The notes beneath the pieces are model-generated. The model was not told the origin of the DNA. It worked only from the letters and a program-made list of their open reading frames with translations, and did no database searches. A DNA stretch of 47,798 nt from Bifidobacterium aerophilum. Its GTDB lineage: Bacteria; Actinomycetota; Actinomycetes; Actinomycetales; Bifidobacteriaceae. The translations under genes and the position numbers were made by a program. Below are positions 7,057-15,033 of this stretch, one piece after another. The stretch spans positions 50,025 through 97,822 of the forward strand of contig NZ_WHZW01000014.1 of NCBI RefSeq assembly GCF_010667685.1, in the 5' to 3' direction. Position 1 is the first letter of the stretch; each line of letters starts with the position of its first letter.

Positions 7057-8694
7057 ATGATGAACATACGAACAGACGCGAATCCCGCCCTGGCCGGGCG
7101 TATCGCCAGATGTCTCGCCGCCGCGGCATGTCTGACGGCCATGCTTGCGTCAGGCGCCGCGAATCCGCCTGCGGCGATGGCCGCGGATGGGAACCTGACC
7201 ATTTCGTCCGGAGACAGCACTTCGCTGTCCGGCCACACATTCGACGCCTACCTGCTGGCCACGTACACGGACGTCGAGCTCAAGGACGCGGCCACCGTGC
7301 AGTCCGTCAGCGCGAACCCCGCAAGTGGTTCGGCCTCCACTTGGATATCAACGGCGCTCAAAGCCGCCAACGTCAATGTGGACGCGAGCGCCGGCCAGAA
7401 CCCCGCCTCGCAGATGCTGCGGCAGGGCACCGGATCGCAGGCCTCGCGCGTCATCGCCGCCACATTGGAAGCGAACAAGGCCGATCACAAGCCGACCAAG
7501 GCGAACCAGACCGCCAACGGGTCGACGTTGTCATTGACGATGGAGGAAGGCTTCTATCTGATCACGGATTCCGCCGGACTGCCGATCATCGCATCCACCA
7601 CCATCAAGGGCGCCTCATCCATGGCGTCCGGTTCCGCTTTGGGGTCCGTGTTCATGAAAAGCAAGGTCGCGCAGCCCGACAAGGAGATCAAGAACGCCGA
7701 AGGCGTATGGAAGGAAAGCGCCGCAGCCACGAACGGCGAGACCCGCGAGTTCCGGGTCAGGTTCACCGTGCCGAACGCGCTTGCCGCCGACACCCTCACC
7801 GTCGATGACGTGATGGAAGGCATGGGATACGTGACCGGCACGTTCAAGGCCGTGATCTCGGCCGGCAAAAACGCCGGCAAGGATGTGACCGCACTGTTCG
7901 GCACGCCCGGTCCCTCCCCTTCCGGGGAAGGATACCGTGTCGTTTCCAGCGAACTGCTGATCGACAACTATCAGAACCAGCAGGTGGAGTTGTCCTATAG
8001 CGCGAAGATCGTCGATGCCGACAAGGCGAACGCCGCCACGAACACGGTCACGGTGACGGTCGAATGGCGTCCGGGAACGATCCCGCCCGGAGTGGAACCG
8101 CCCGACCCCGGCGAGGATACCGTGATCGTGCCCACCTACGACATCGACCTGCGCAAGATCAGCGCGGCCAGCACCGGCCAGCATCAGATTCCCGTGGCGG
8201 GGGCGAAGTTCACCATCAAGAACGAAACGCTTGGCGTATGGCTCAACTGGGACGAGAAGACCCGGCAATGGTCCTATGTGGATTCGGCGGGCAAGGCCCA
8301 GGAACGCGCCACCGACGACAAGGGAATGATCAGCTACGACAGCCTCGGTGCGGGAACTTATCTCATCGTGGAAACGGTCGTGCCGAAAGGGTACTTCGGA
8401 TTCGTCAAACCGAGTTTCCGCGTGACGATCGACGATGACGGCGTCACGACGATCGCCGGTGCCGAACATGCGGGCCTGACCGCCGGCGTGACCAAGGCGG
8501 ATGGAACCGCCGGCACTCCGGTCGCCGTCGTCAAGAACGTGGACAACATGACCCAACTGCCCATGACCGGAGGTACGACCATGGGACTCATGGGAGCCGG
8601 AGGCCTGGGCGTGCTGCTGTGCTCCCTGGCAAGCGGACTCATGGCGTGCAGGACACGCCGCAACAGCATCGGACCGGCATCATGGGGGTCGTGA
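7057..8694 (+). CDS. Major pilin, SpaA/FimA-type isopeptide-forming (545 aa)
   Basis: This is the shaft subunit of a sortase-assembled pilus. A signal peptide (RIARCLAAAACLTAMLASGAANPPAAMA) precedes the mature part. A CnaB/SpaA-like domain begins near YDIDLRKIS...AGAKFTIKN, with an E-box-like GTYLIVETVVPKGY segment that would hold the Glu for an intramolecular isopeptide bond. The C-terminus has the sorting signal LPMTG, a hydrophobic helix and an RTRR tail. The ATG at 7057 (or 7060) follows GAGGAAGGA; upstream in-frame codons cross the DnaA-box region and look non-coding. It is the first gene of the operon, 1 bp from the ancillary gene. Confidence 0.92.
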   Translation: MMNIRTDANPALAGRIARCLAAAACLTAMLASGAANPPAAMAADGNLTISSGDSTSLSGHTFDAYLLATYTDVELKDAATVQSVSANPASGSASTWISTALKAANVNVDASAGQNPASQMLRQGTGSQASRVIAATLEANKADHKPTKANQTANGSTLSLTMEEGFYLITDSAGLPIIASTTIKGASSMASGSALGSVFMKSKVAQPDKEIKNAEGVWKESAAATNGETREFRVRFTVPNALAADTLTVDDVMEGMGYVTGTFKAVISAGKNAGKDVTALFGTPGPSPSGEGYRVVSSELLIDNYQNQQVELSYSAKIVDADKANAATNTVTVTVEWRPGTIPPGVEPPDPGEDTVIVPTYDIDLRKISAASTGQHQIPVAGAKFTIKNETLGVWLNWDEKTRQWSYVDSAGKAQERATDDKGMISYDSLGAGTYLIVETVVPKGYFGFVKPSFRVTIDDDGVTTIAGAEHAGLTAGVTKADGTAGTPVAVVKNVDNMTQLPMTGGTTMGLMGAGGLGVLLCSLASGLMACRTRRNSIGPASWGS

Positions 8695-8695
8695 C

Positions 8696-9784
8696 ATGGA
8701 TAAGCGTATCGGATACCGGGCTCGTGCCGCCGTCTGTTCCGGCACGGCGCTCGTCTGCACGGTGCTCGTCTGCATGGGCATGGCGTTCACGCCCTGTGCC
8801 ATGGCGGACGTATCGGAACGGGACGAGGAGATCGGGCGGGAGCCGATCGCGGCCACCGGCGTGAGCGAGGATGATGGCATCGGCTCCGGCGATAGTGCCA
8901 ACGCCGATGGCAACGGCGACGATGACTCCCGGCAGTCCCTGCAGGACGACGTATCGCCGCTTGCGCTCTGGAACAGTCCGCCGACCCGAGGCTGGATGAA
9001 GTTCCTCGACAAGGACGACAACGAGCAGGCCTCCAAACGCATCACCGTTTCCGGACAGGATTCATACCGGATGCCGTCGATGGACGGCGTTCCGGATGTG
9101 GACTACCACGCCGGCCAAGGACTGAGCGGAAATGCGGACTGGAAACCGATCGCGTGGCAGTCGCAATGGTTCGACGTGGGCGGCAAGTGTCAGTGGGATT
9201 ACACGCTCGCCCAATGCCAGATCACCGGCAACGGCGGATTCGAGCCTCCGGTCATTCAGGGCGAGCAGACCATGCGGCGGTTCCGGCCGGGCGACACGGT
9301 GAAGGCGCCCACCGCCTCCGGATCGAATCCGTGGTGGGCTATCTACCACAACAGCTGGGCGATGTACATCGAACAGATCAGATATGCGCCCAACGGCGGG
9401 ACCGGATCGATGCAGTCCAATTCCGCGAACGTGTCCGCATACGACCTGAACGGCGACGCGTACGCCTACAGCATGCCCGCCACGGTCTCCGCCAACGGGT
9501 TCGTTCGGCCGGGATACCGGTTCACCGGGTGGAAGGCCCGTGCGACCGGCGTCATCTGGCAGCCGGGCGACACCTGCTGGCTGTCGGTAAGCAACAATCC
9601 CACCTCCACCTACAGCGAATACCAGATCCTCGACGCGCAATGGGAACGTCTGCCGCAAGCCACCTCGATGCCGTCGACGGGCGGGACCGGCATGCCGTTG
9701 TCGTATGCCATCGGGGCCGGACTGTGCGGAGCCGGATGCTGTGGCATCGGCGTGGCATCCCGTCGATTCGGACGGCGGCGGTGA
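8696..9784 (+). CDS. Ancillary pilus/surface protein with sorting signal (362 aa)
   Basis: This is probably the tip or minor subunit of the pilus. An N-terminal signal peptide (about residues 10-37) is followed by an acidic linker. The body is aromatic-rich, with an InlB B-repeat-like stretch (IRYAPNGGTGSM ... GYRFTGWKA, about 225-285). The C-terminus has MPSTG, then a Gly/Ala/Cys-rich hydrophobic helix and an Arg-rich tail. MPSTG departs from LPxTG at the first position. It is shorter than many pilus adhesins and lacks an obvious vWA domain. The start ATG lies 1 nt after the pilin stop, and its end overlaps the sortase GTG. Confidence 0.8.
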   Translation: MDKRIGYRARAAVCSGTALVCTVLVCMGMAFTPCAMADVSERDEEIGREPIAATGVSEDDGIGSGDSANADGNGDDDSRQSLQDDVSPLALWNSPPTRGWMKFLDKDDNEQASKRITVSGQDSYRMPSMDGVPDVDYHAGQGLSGNADWKPIAWQSQWFDVGGKCQWDYTLAQCQITGNGGFEPPVIQGEQTMRRFRPGDTVKAPTASGSNPWWAIYHNSWAMYIEQIRYAPNGGTGSMQSNSANVSAYDLNGDAYAYSMPATVSANGFVRPGYRFTGWKARATGVIWQPGDTCWLSVSNNPTSTYSEYQILDAQWERLPQATSMPSTGGTGMPLSYAIGAGLCGAGCCGIGVASRRFGRRR

Positions 9785-10788
9785 ACCGTGAACCGTCGTG
9801 TTCCCGGGAATTCGCCGCCGCGGATTGGACGGCGATACTCCATGGCGAACGGCCCTCGTCGACCCGCAGGGAACGTACCGCATCGCGTCGCCGATGTGAT
9901 GCGGTACGTCGCCGGTTCCGCGCGTTATTGGCCATCTGCGTCGTCTCCGCCGTGGCCGGGGTGACGGTATTCGTATGGGTCGGCGTATCGAGGGGGATCT
10001 CGCAGCGGGCATCCGCGGCGGCGGTGGCGCAGGCCCGTACGGATGCCGCCCGTACACGGGCTTCGTATCATGAACGCGTCGTTCATGCCCGCGCGTACAA
10101 CGAGCAGATCGCCGCGACGCCGCAGGTCATCGGCGAGGTGCTGTCCGAGGAGGGCGTCGCCGACGGTGATTTCACGTTCGACGAGGACCGGGAATATTGG
10201 CGGGCCCTGGATATGGGCGACTCGATCATGGCGTTGCTGCGCATACCGAAGATCGGTCTGGAGCTTCCCATCCGGCATGGTGCCGGCGAGTATGCCCTTT
10301 CGAACGGTCTGGGTCACCTGCATGGCACCAGCCTGCCGGTGGGAGGAGCGTCCACCCATGCCGTCGTCACCGGTCATCGCGGCCTGGCCGACAGGGAACT
10401 GTTCACCAGACTCGATGAGCTGGTCGTGGGAGACCCGTTCTACGTCGAACTTGCGGATGGCGAGATCCTCGGATATCGGGTCGAACGGGTCCTGGAAACC
10501 GATCCGAAGGACACCGATCGGTTACGGATCGAACGGGGACGTGACCAGGTCACCTTGGTGACCTGCACGCCGATCATGCTCAACACTCGGCGTCTGCTGG
10601 TCACGGGAATCCGTGCGGACATGCCCGACATCGTGCCATTGCCCGACTCGGCTCCCGCGGACCGCCGTCCCAAAACGGCCTCGGCGGCGGTCTCCGGAAC
10701 CTTCATGGCGACGGGCTGGGCGGCGGTGTCGATACGCGGCGCCCGACGCCGTGCGACGGGTCGTTGCCGGCATGGGCGAATTGACTGA
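9781..10788 (+). CDS. Class C sortase, pilin polymerase (335 aa)
   Basis: The enzyme joins pilin subunits by transpeptidation at their sorting signals, anchored in the membrane. A transmembrane helix lies near residues 50-75 (LLAICVVSAVAGVTVFVWVG). The catalytic domain carries VTGHRGL (His), TLVTCTP (the nucleophilic Cys in the class C motif TLxTCTP) and RRLLVTGIR (Arg). A weaker hydrophobic segment sits near the C-terminus. The GTG at 9781 overlaps the upstream TGA as GTGA, implying translational coupling; the frame's extension further upstream is only the shadow of the ancillary gene. Confidence 0.93.
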   Translation: MNREPSCSREFAAADWTAILHGERPSSTRRERTASRRRCDAVRRRFRALLAICVVSAVAGVTVFVWVGVSRGISQRASAAAVAQARTDAARTRASYHERVVHARAYNEQIAATPQVIGEVLSEEGVADGDFTFDEDREYWRALDMGDSIMALLRIPKIGLELPIRHGAGEYALSNGLGHLHGTSLPVGGASTHAVVTGHRGLADRELFTRLDELVVGDPFYVELADGEILGYRVERVLETDPKDTDRLRIERGRDQVTLVTCTPIMLNTRRLLVTGIRADMPDIVPLPDSAPADRRPKTASAAVSGTFMATGWAAVSIRGARRRATGRCRHGRID

Positions 10789-10808
10789 ACCGGGAAAGCG
10801 AGAACATC

Positions 10809-11411
10809 ATGCGTGATCATGAACGCAGACGGCGGATGCGTTGCCGTATGGCGCGCGAACGAAACCATGAGGAACGGCGTCGCCGCCGGCTCTCCGCCGC
10901 ATTGTGCGGTGTCGTCGTGATGTCGGCGCTGGCTGCGGGCTCCATGGGCGGCGGCCGGGCGTATGGCATGGCGTCGGCCGACGAAAGCGCATCGTACGGA
11001 TGCGTTTCCGCCATGGTCTGGCCATTGCGCGAACCGACGGTGACGAAGGCCTTCGACGCGCCGGAGCAGCCCTGGCTGCCGGGGCATCGTGGCGTGGACC
11101 TTGCCGCGAAGGATGATATGAAGCTGATCGCGCCGTCCGACGGCATCATATCGTTCGCAGGACAGGTGGCCGGCAAATCCGTGGTCAGCCTTGCGGCGAA
11201 CGGGCTGATACTGACCTTCGAACCCGCCGTGACCGACCGTGACGTGGGCGCGCGGATACGGCAGGGCGACTACTTCGCGCGGGTTTCCCGCGGATCCGAC
11301 CACTGCGACGGATCCTGCGTGCACTGGGGCGTCCGCCGCGCGAACGGCGATTACGCCGATCCGACCGGCCAAGTGGGAGAACGTCGCATCGCACTCAAGC
11401 CGGTGGTCTGA
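10809..11411 (+). CDS. Secreted M23 (LytM-type) domain protein (200 aa)
   Basis: M23 proteins are zinc endopeptidases that cut peptidoglycan cross-bridges, or inactive relatives that activate other hydrolases. After an Arg-rich start and a signal/anchor helix (SAALCGVVVMSALAAGSM), the domain shows GHRGVDLAAKDD (His and Asp ligands, about residues 93-97), a LIAPSDGIISFAG strand and CVHWGVRR near the end. The usual HxH is CVH here, so one canonical ligand is replaced, a form common in actinobacterial members. The start ATG at 10809 has only a weak Shine-Dalgarno sequence. It follows the sortase by 20 bp and may help open the wall for pilus export; that is inference. Confidence 0.8.
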   Translation: MRDHERRRRMRCRMARERNHEERRRRRLSAALCGVVVMSALAAGSMGGGRAYGMASADESASYGCVSAMVWPLREPTVTKAFDAPEQPWLPGHRGVDLAAKDDMKLIAPSDGIISFAGQVAGKSVVSLAANGLILTFEPAVTDRDVGARIRQGDYFARVSRGSDHCDGSCVHWGVRRANGDYADPTGQVGERRIALKPVV

Positions 11412-11423
11412 GCGACGTTCTCC
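11376..11423 (+). terminator. Hairpin over the stop codon of the M23 gene
   Basis: GGAGAACGTCGC (11376-11387) and GCGACGTTCTCC (11412-11423) are exact inverted copies 24 nt apart, spanning the stop codon. There is no T-run, so the terminator function is uncertain, but it sits between convergent genes. Confidence 0.4.
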
Positions 11424-11455
11424 AATGCCGGAGTGGACGGGCGATGGTCGTACGG

Positions 11456-12331
11456 TCAGCGAACCAGCGAGGTCAGTTCCGCGAGGTTGAGCTCGAAGCT
11501 GACGCCGCGCTCCTCATAATGCGGCTGGTTGAGCGTCGACGCCATCGCATGGCGTACGAATTCGCCGGCTATGTACGCAGATTCGGCCAGCCCGCGGCCG
11601 GCCATCACCGCGCCGCACAACGCCGAGGCGAACGCGTCCCCGGTGCCGTGCGTCATGTACGGCAGCTTCTCGTGGGCCAGCTCACGTTTGGCGGACACTC
11701 CGGTCGAGGCGCTCGCCACATAGTTGCGGATCAATCCGTCGCCGCGGTCGATGCCCTTGAGCACCACGTTGCGCACGCCCATGTCCAGCAGCGCGCCGAG
11801 CAGGCCGTCCACGGCCGCGTCGTCAAGGTTTCGTCCCGGATACCGCCGTCCGGTCAGGATGGCCGCCTCGGTCAGGTTCGGCATGAGCACGTCGGCCCCG
11901 TTCGCCAGGGCTCCCATTGCCTCGCACAGTTCGGGCGTGTACGTGGGATACAGTTCTCCGCCGTCGCCCATCACCGGGTCGACGAGTCGCAACGCATGCG
12001 GGTATTCGCGGTAGAGCCGCTGGATGATCGCCACTTGGTCGGGAGATCCGAGAAACCCGGAATACACGCCGTCAAGATCGACGTTCTCCTTGCGCCATGC
12101 ATCCAGATAGCCGTTCAGGATGTCGGTCGTGTCATGGAACGTGAACACCGCATATCTCGTATGCGCCGAGAACAATGCGGTCGGCACCGGGCATACGTCG
12201 CAGCCGGCCGCCGACAGGATCGGTATCGCGGCGGTCAGCGAGCACTTGCCATAGCCGCACATGTCATGAACGGCGGCCACGCGCGGAATGTAACGCGGGT
12301 CGCGGTCATACAGCATCACGTCGTCGGTCAT
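11456..12331 (-). CDS. Pyridoxal/pyridoxamine kinase, PdxY-like (291 aa)
   Basis: The enzyme phosphorylates B6 vitamers in the salvage of pyridoxal 5'-phosphate. Ribokinase-fold features are visible: an N-terminal RVAAVHDMCGYGKCSL segment, VDPVMGDGGELY, PNLTEAAILTG and the anion-hole/catalytic GTGDAFASALCG motif near the C-terminus. The length is typical for PdxY/PdxK. The ATG at 12331 follows AAAGGACG with good spacing; the longer in-frame start has none. It is a monocistronic minus-strand gene, convergent with the pilus/M23 operon and divergent from the PLP-dependent sulfhydrylase gene. Confidence 0.9.
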   Translation of the reverse strand: MTDDVMLYDRDPRYIPRVAAVHDMCGYGKCSLTAAIPILSAAGCDVCPVPTALFSAHTRYAVFTFHDTTDILNGYLDAWRKENVDLDGVYSGFLGSPDQVAIIQRLYREYPHALRLVDPVMGDGGELYPTYTPELCEAMGALANGADVLMPNLTEAAILTGRRYPGRNLDDAAVDGLLGALLDMGVRNVVLKGIDRGDGLIRNYVASASTGVSAKRELAHEKLPYMTHGTGDAFASALCGAVMAGRGLAESAYIAGEFVRHAMASTLNQPHYEERGVSFELNLAELTSLVR

Positions 12332-12697
12332 AATCGTCCTTTCGTCGTCGTGCAAGACTTTAGCCGTGCTCGTGACCAATCACGTAATCGCGACGCGTCC
12401 TGACGAGACCATGGCTGATCGCGCGGCACGCCGTCCCCGGAGCCGGCGTCGGGCAATGCGGCGCGCCACGGCGTGTCGCGGTCGGAACCGCCGTGTTTTT
12501 CACGGATGGCCAGGCACCGGAAACCTCATGATGCCAAGGGTTGATAAAGGGGTATAGGCAACCGTGATAGCGTCCGGCTTGCGCGCTTCGCCATCATGCT
12601 CGTAAGGTCATAACCAACGCCTCGCCGAACCGGTCGGACACCATCCGGCGGGCGGCGACTGAACGAACAAACCGCAACCCCACCGAAGGAGCGCATC
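12332..12697. promoter_or_regulatory. Divergent intergenic region upstream of pdxY and metY
   Basis: This 366-bp region has no gene I can support. A possible rightward promoter is TTGATA (12541-12546) with TGATAG (12565-12570) 18 nt downstream. No known methionine riboswitch fold was recognised in the leader. Confidence 0.35.
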
Positions 12698-14014
12698 ATG
12701 ACCGACCCGAACAAGAAGTACCATTTCGAGACCCTGCAGCTGCACGTCGGTCAGGAGGAGGCCGATCCGGCCACCGACGCCCGCGCCGTGCCAATCTACC
12801 AGACCACCTCCTACGTCTTCCATAACTTCGACCACGCCGAAGCCCGCTTCGGACTGGCCGACCCGGGCAACATCTACGGCCGTCTGACCAACTCCACCCA
12901 GGGCGTGTTCGAGAACCGCATCGCCGCCCTCGAAGGCGGCACCGCCGGCCTGGCGGTCGCCTCCGGCGCCGCGGCCGTCGAATACGCGGTGCGCAACATC
13001 ACCCAGTCCGGCGACCACATCGTCTCCTCCAAGAACATCTACGGCGGCACCTTCAACCTGCTCAAGCACACGCTGCCGCGCGACGGCATCACCACCACCT
13101 TCGTCGATCCGGAGGTCCCTCAGAACTTCGAGGACGCCATCCAGGAGAACACCAAGCTCGTCTACTTCGAGACCTTTGGCAACCCGAACGCCGACCTGCC
13201 GGACTTCGAGGCCATCTCCGCGATCGCCCACAAGCACCATCTGCCGGTGATCGTCGACAACACCTTCGCCACCCCGTACCTGTTCCGTCCGCTTGAGCAC
13301 GGCGCCGACGTCGTGGTCGAATCCGCGACCAAGTTCATCGGCGGCCACGGCACCACCCTCGGCGGCGTGATCGTCGAAGGCGGCAAGTTCAACTGGGCCG
13401 AGGTGCCGGGCAAGTTCCCGACCCTGACGGAGGCCGATCCGTCCTACCACGGCCTCAACTTCTACGAGGCCCTCGGCGGCGCCGCGTTCGTGACCCGCAT
13501 CCGCGCCATCCTGCTGCGCGACACCGGCGCCACCCTGTCCCCGTTCTCCGCGTTCCTGCTGCTGCAGGGCACCGAAACCCTGTCGCTGCGCGTCGAGCGC
13601 CACGTCGAGAACGCGCTGAAGGTCGTCGAGTACCTGCAGACCGTGCCGGAGGTCGAGTCCGTCTCCCACCCGGCGATCGAGGGCCGCCGCGACCATGAGC
13701 TGTACAAGAAGTACTTCCCGAACGGCGCCGGCTCCATCTTCACCTTCGACATCAAGGGCGGCAAGGACGCGGCACGCGTCTTCATCGACAACCTGCACCT
13801 GTTCAGCCTGCTCGCCAACGTGGCCGACGTGAAGTCCCTCGTCATCCACCCGGCCTCCACCACGCACTCGCAGGAGACGCTGGAGGAGCTCGAGGACCAG
13901 GGCATCCATCAGGGCACCATCCGCCTGTCCATCGGCACCGAGAACATCGAGGACATTCTCGACGACCTCAAGGGCGGCTTCGAAGCGGTCCGCGCCTCCG
14001 GCCTTGCCAAGTGA
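12698..14014 (+). CDS. O-acetylhomoserine sulfhydrylase (438 aa)
   Basis: This PLP enzyme makes homocysteine (or, with methanethiol, methionine) from O-acetylhomoserine and sulfide. The Cys/Met-metabolism fold is clear: [30 protein letters not shown] at the N-terminus, [15 protein letters not shown], and the PLP-binding lysine in [10 protein letters not shown] near residue 211. Its length of about 440 residues and the [13 protein letters not shown] segment favour the sulfhydrylase over the shorter cystathionine gamma-synthase. The ATG at 12698 has AAGGAG 7 nt upstream. Codon use is strongly biased to C/G-ending codons, as expected for a highly expressed gene. It has its own terminator. Confidence 0.93.
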   Translation: MTDPNKKYHFETLQLHVGQEEADPATDARAVPIYQTTSYVFHNFDHAEARFGLADPGNIYGRLTNSTQGVFENRIAALEGGTAGLAVASGAAAVEYAVRNITQSGDHIVSSKNIYGGTFNLLKHTLPRDGITTTFVDPEVPQNFEDAIQENTKLVYFETFGNPNADLPDFEAISAIAHKHHLPVIVDNTFATPYLFRPLEHGADVVVESATKFIGGHGTTLGGVIVEGGKFNWAEVPGKFPTLTEADPSYHGLNFYEALGGAAFVTRIRAILLRDTGATLSPFSAFLLLQGTETLSLRVERHVENALKVVEYLQTVPEVESVSHPAIEGRRDHELYKKYFPNGAGSIFTFDIKGGKDAARVFIDNLHLFSLLANVADVKSLVIHPASTTHSQETLEELEDQGIHQGTIRLSIGTENIEDILDDLKGGFEAVRASGLAK

Positions 14015-14084
14015 AAACCAGGCAGGACCAGGTAAGGCGATGAGACGGCCGCGGTAGCGCCGCGCATCGATCCCGCCTTCCTCC

Positions 14085-14117
14085 AAGGCTCCTCTCCGTG
14101 CGGGGAGGAGCCTTTCG
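14085..14117 (+). terminator. Terminator after the sulfhydrylase gene
   Basis: AAGGCTCCTCTCC pairs with GGGGAGGAGCCTT (13 bp with one wobble, 4-nt loop), followed by TTCG. This is a strong stem with a short T tract. Confidence 0.75.
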
Positions 14118-14360
14118 CGTTTCGCGCCATTGGCATGTACGGCCATCCCGCTCCCGGCGTACAATAAACGCCAGCCACGCGAAATCACGTTCCGTATTTT
14201 GATATCTTGAAACATCTCCCGCTTCATAGGTTTCAAATCCGCGTATAATACTGCGCGGAATCAATGAGATGGAAGAGACGCGCACTGCGGTTCGCGGTTC
14301 GTGGCCGCTTCCGGTTGCGGTTCCGTCGCCATCAGTCATCGCAACGAGAGAGGAACCAGT
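14118..14360 (+). promoter_or_regulatory. Leader of the ECF operon with a TATAAT box
   Basis: A perfect TATAAT is present at 14244-14249, but the matching -35 (GCTTCA, 14221-14226) is poor. The 110-nt leader after it is Arg-codon-like GC-rich DNA. I saw no TPP, FMN or cobalamin riboswitch conserved core. Confidence 0.45.
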
Positions 14361-14900
14361 ATGACTGCACGCACCCATCAGGCGTTCAACGCCGCCACCA
14401 TCCCGCTTATCGCCGTCATGACGGCCGTCACCACCGTCGTGACCATGTTCGTTCAGATCCCCACGCCGACCCGCGGCTACCTGAACCTGTCCGACACCAT
14501 GATCTTCTTCTCGGCCTATGCGTTCGGCCCGTGGATCGGCGGCATCATCGGCGGTCTCGGCCCGGCCCTGTCCGACCTGATCAACGGCTACCCGCAGTGG
14601 GCGATCTTCACGTTCGTCATCGACGGAGCACAGGCGCTGATCGTCGGCCTGCTGCTCAAGGAATTCAAGCCGTTCAACGTGATCGCCGTCTCCGTGCTCG
14701 CCGGCGTGTGGAAGGTGTTCGGCTACTTCATCGCCGGAGGCATCCTCTCCGGCTGGGGTCCGGCCCTCGGCGAAGTGCTCGGCAACAGCTTCCAGATGGG
14801 CGTCGGCCTGATCGTCGGCCTCGCCCTGTTCTCCGCCGTGCGCAAGGCGTACCCGCCGCTGGTGCGTCTCGGCAACCTCGGCGTCAAGGCCTCGGCCTGA
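14361..14900 (+). CDS. ECF transporter S component (179 aa)
   Basis: This is the integral-membrane substrate-binding subunit of an energy-coupling-factor vitamin transporter. About six hydrophobic helices run through its length. The segment PTPTRGYLNLSDTMIFFSAY followed by a Gly-rich helix (WIGGIIGGLGPALSDLI) resembles the riboflavin/HMP-type S-component group. The cargo cannot be read from sequence. The ATG at 14361 follows GAGAGGAA; the upstream in-frame ATG has no ribosome-binding site. The EcfA and EcfT genes lie downstream, separated by an intrinsic terminator that would raise S over A/T levels. Confidence 0.88.
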   Translation: MTARTHQAFNAATIPLIAVMTAVTTVVTMFVQIPTPTRGYLNLSDTMIFFSAYAFGPWIGGIIGGLGPALSDLINGYPQWAIFTFVIDGAQALIVGLLLKEFKPFNVIAVSVLAGVWKVFGYFIAGGILSGWGPALGEVLGNSFQMGVGLIVGLALFSAVRKAYPPLVRLGNLGVKASA

Positions 14901-14933
14901 TCTCCGTCGTCCCGCATCCGGGACAACGTGACG

Positions 14934-14974
14934 AATCGGCTCTCCTCGCGCAGCGAAGGGAGCCGATTTTCTTG
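14934..14974 (+). terminator. Internal terminator between S-component and ecfA
   Basis: AATCGGCTC (14934-14942) pairs with GAGCCGATT (14960-14968), followed by TTCTTG in a T-rich tail. It is probably a partial terminator inside the ECF operon. Confidence 0.75.
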
Positions 14975-15033
14975 TCACGGCCATGACGCATCCCGCCCAA
15001 CGACCCGGCACGCCACACGATAGGATAGATCGA

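Noticed and set aside
7057..9784. Phase-variable homopolymer tract in the pilus genes
   Set aside because: Only short runs (at most GGGGG near 8685) occur; nothing long enough for slipped-strand switching.
12608..14236. Long minus-strand frame of 542 codons
   Set aside because: It lies antisense to the well-supported sulfhydrylase gene and has Val/Gly/Asp/Glu-rich shadow composition. Similar shadows at 18308-20296 and 22213-23829 were also discarded.
14118..14360. Vitamin riboswitch upstream of the ECF S component
   Set aside because: I looked for TPP, FMN, cobalamin and preQ1 core motifs and found none; covariance-model search would settle it.
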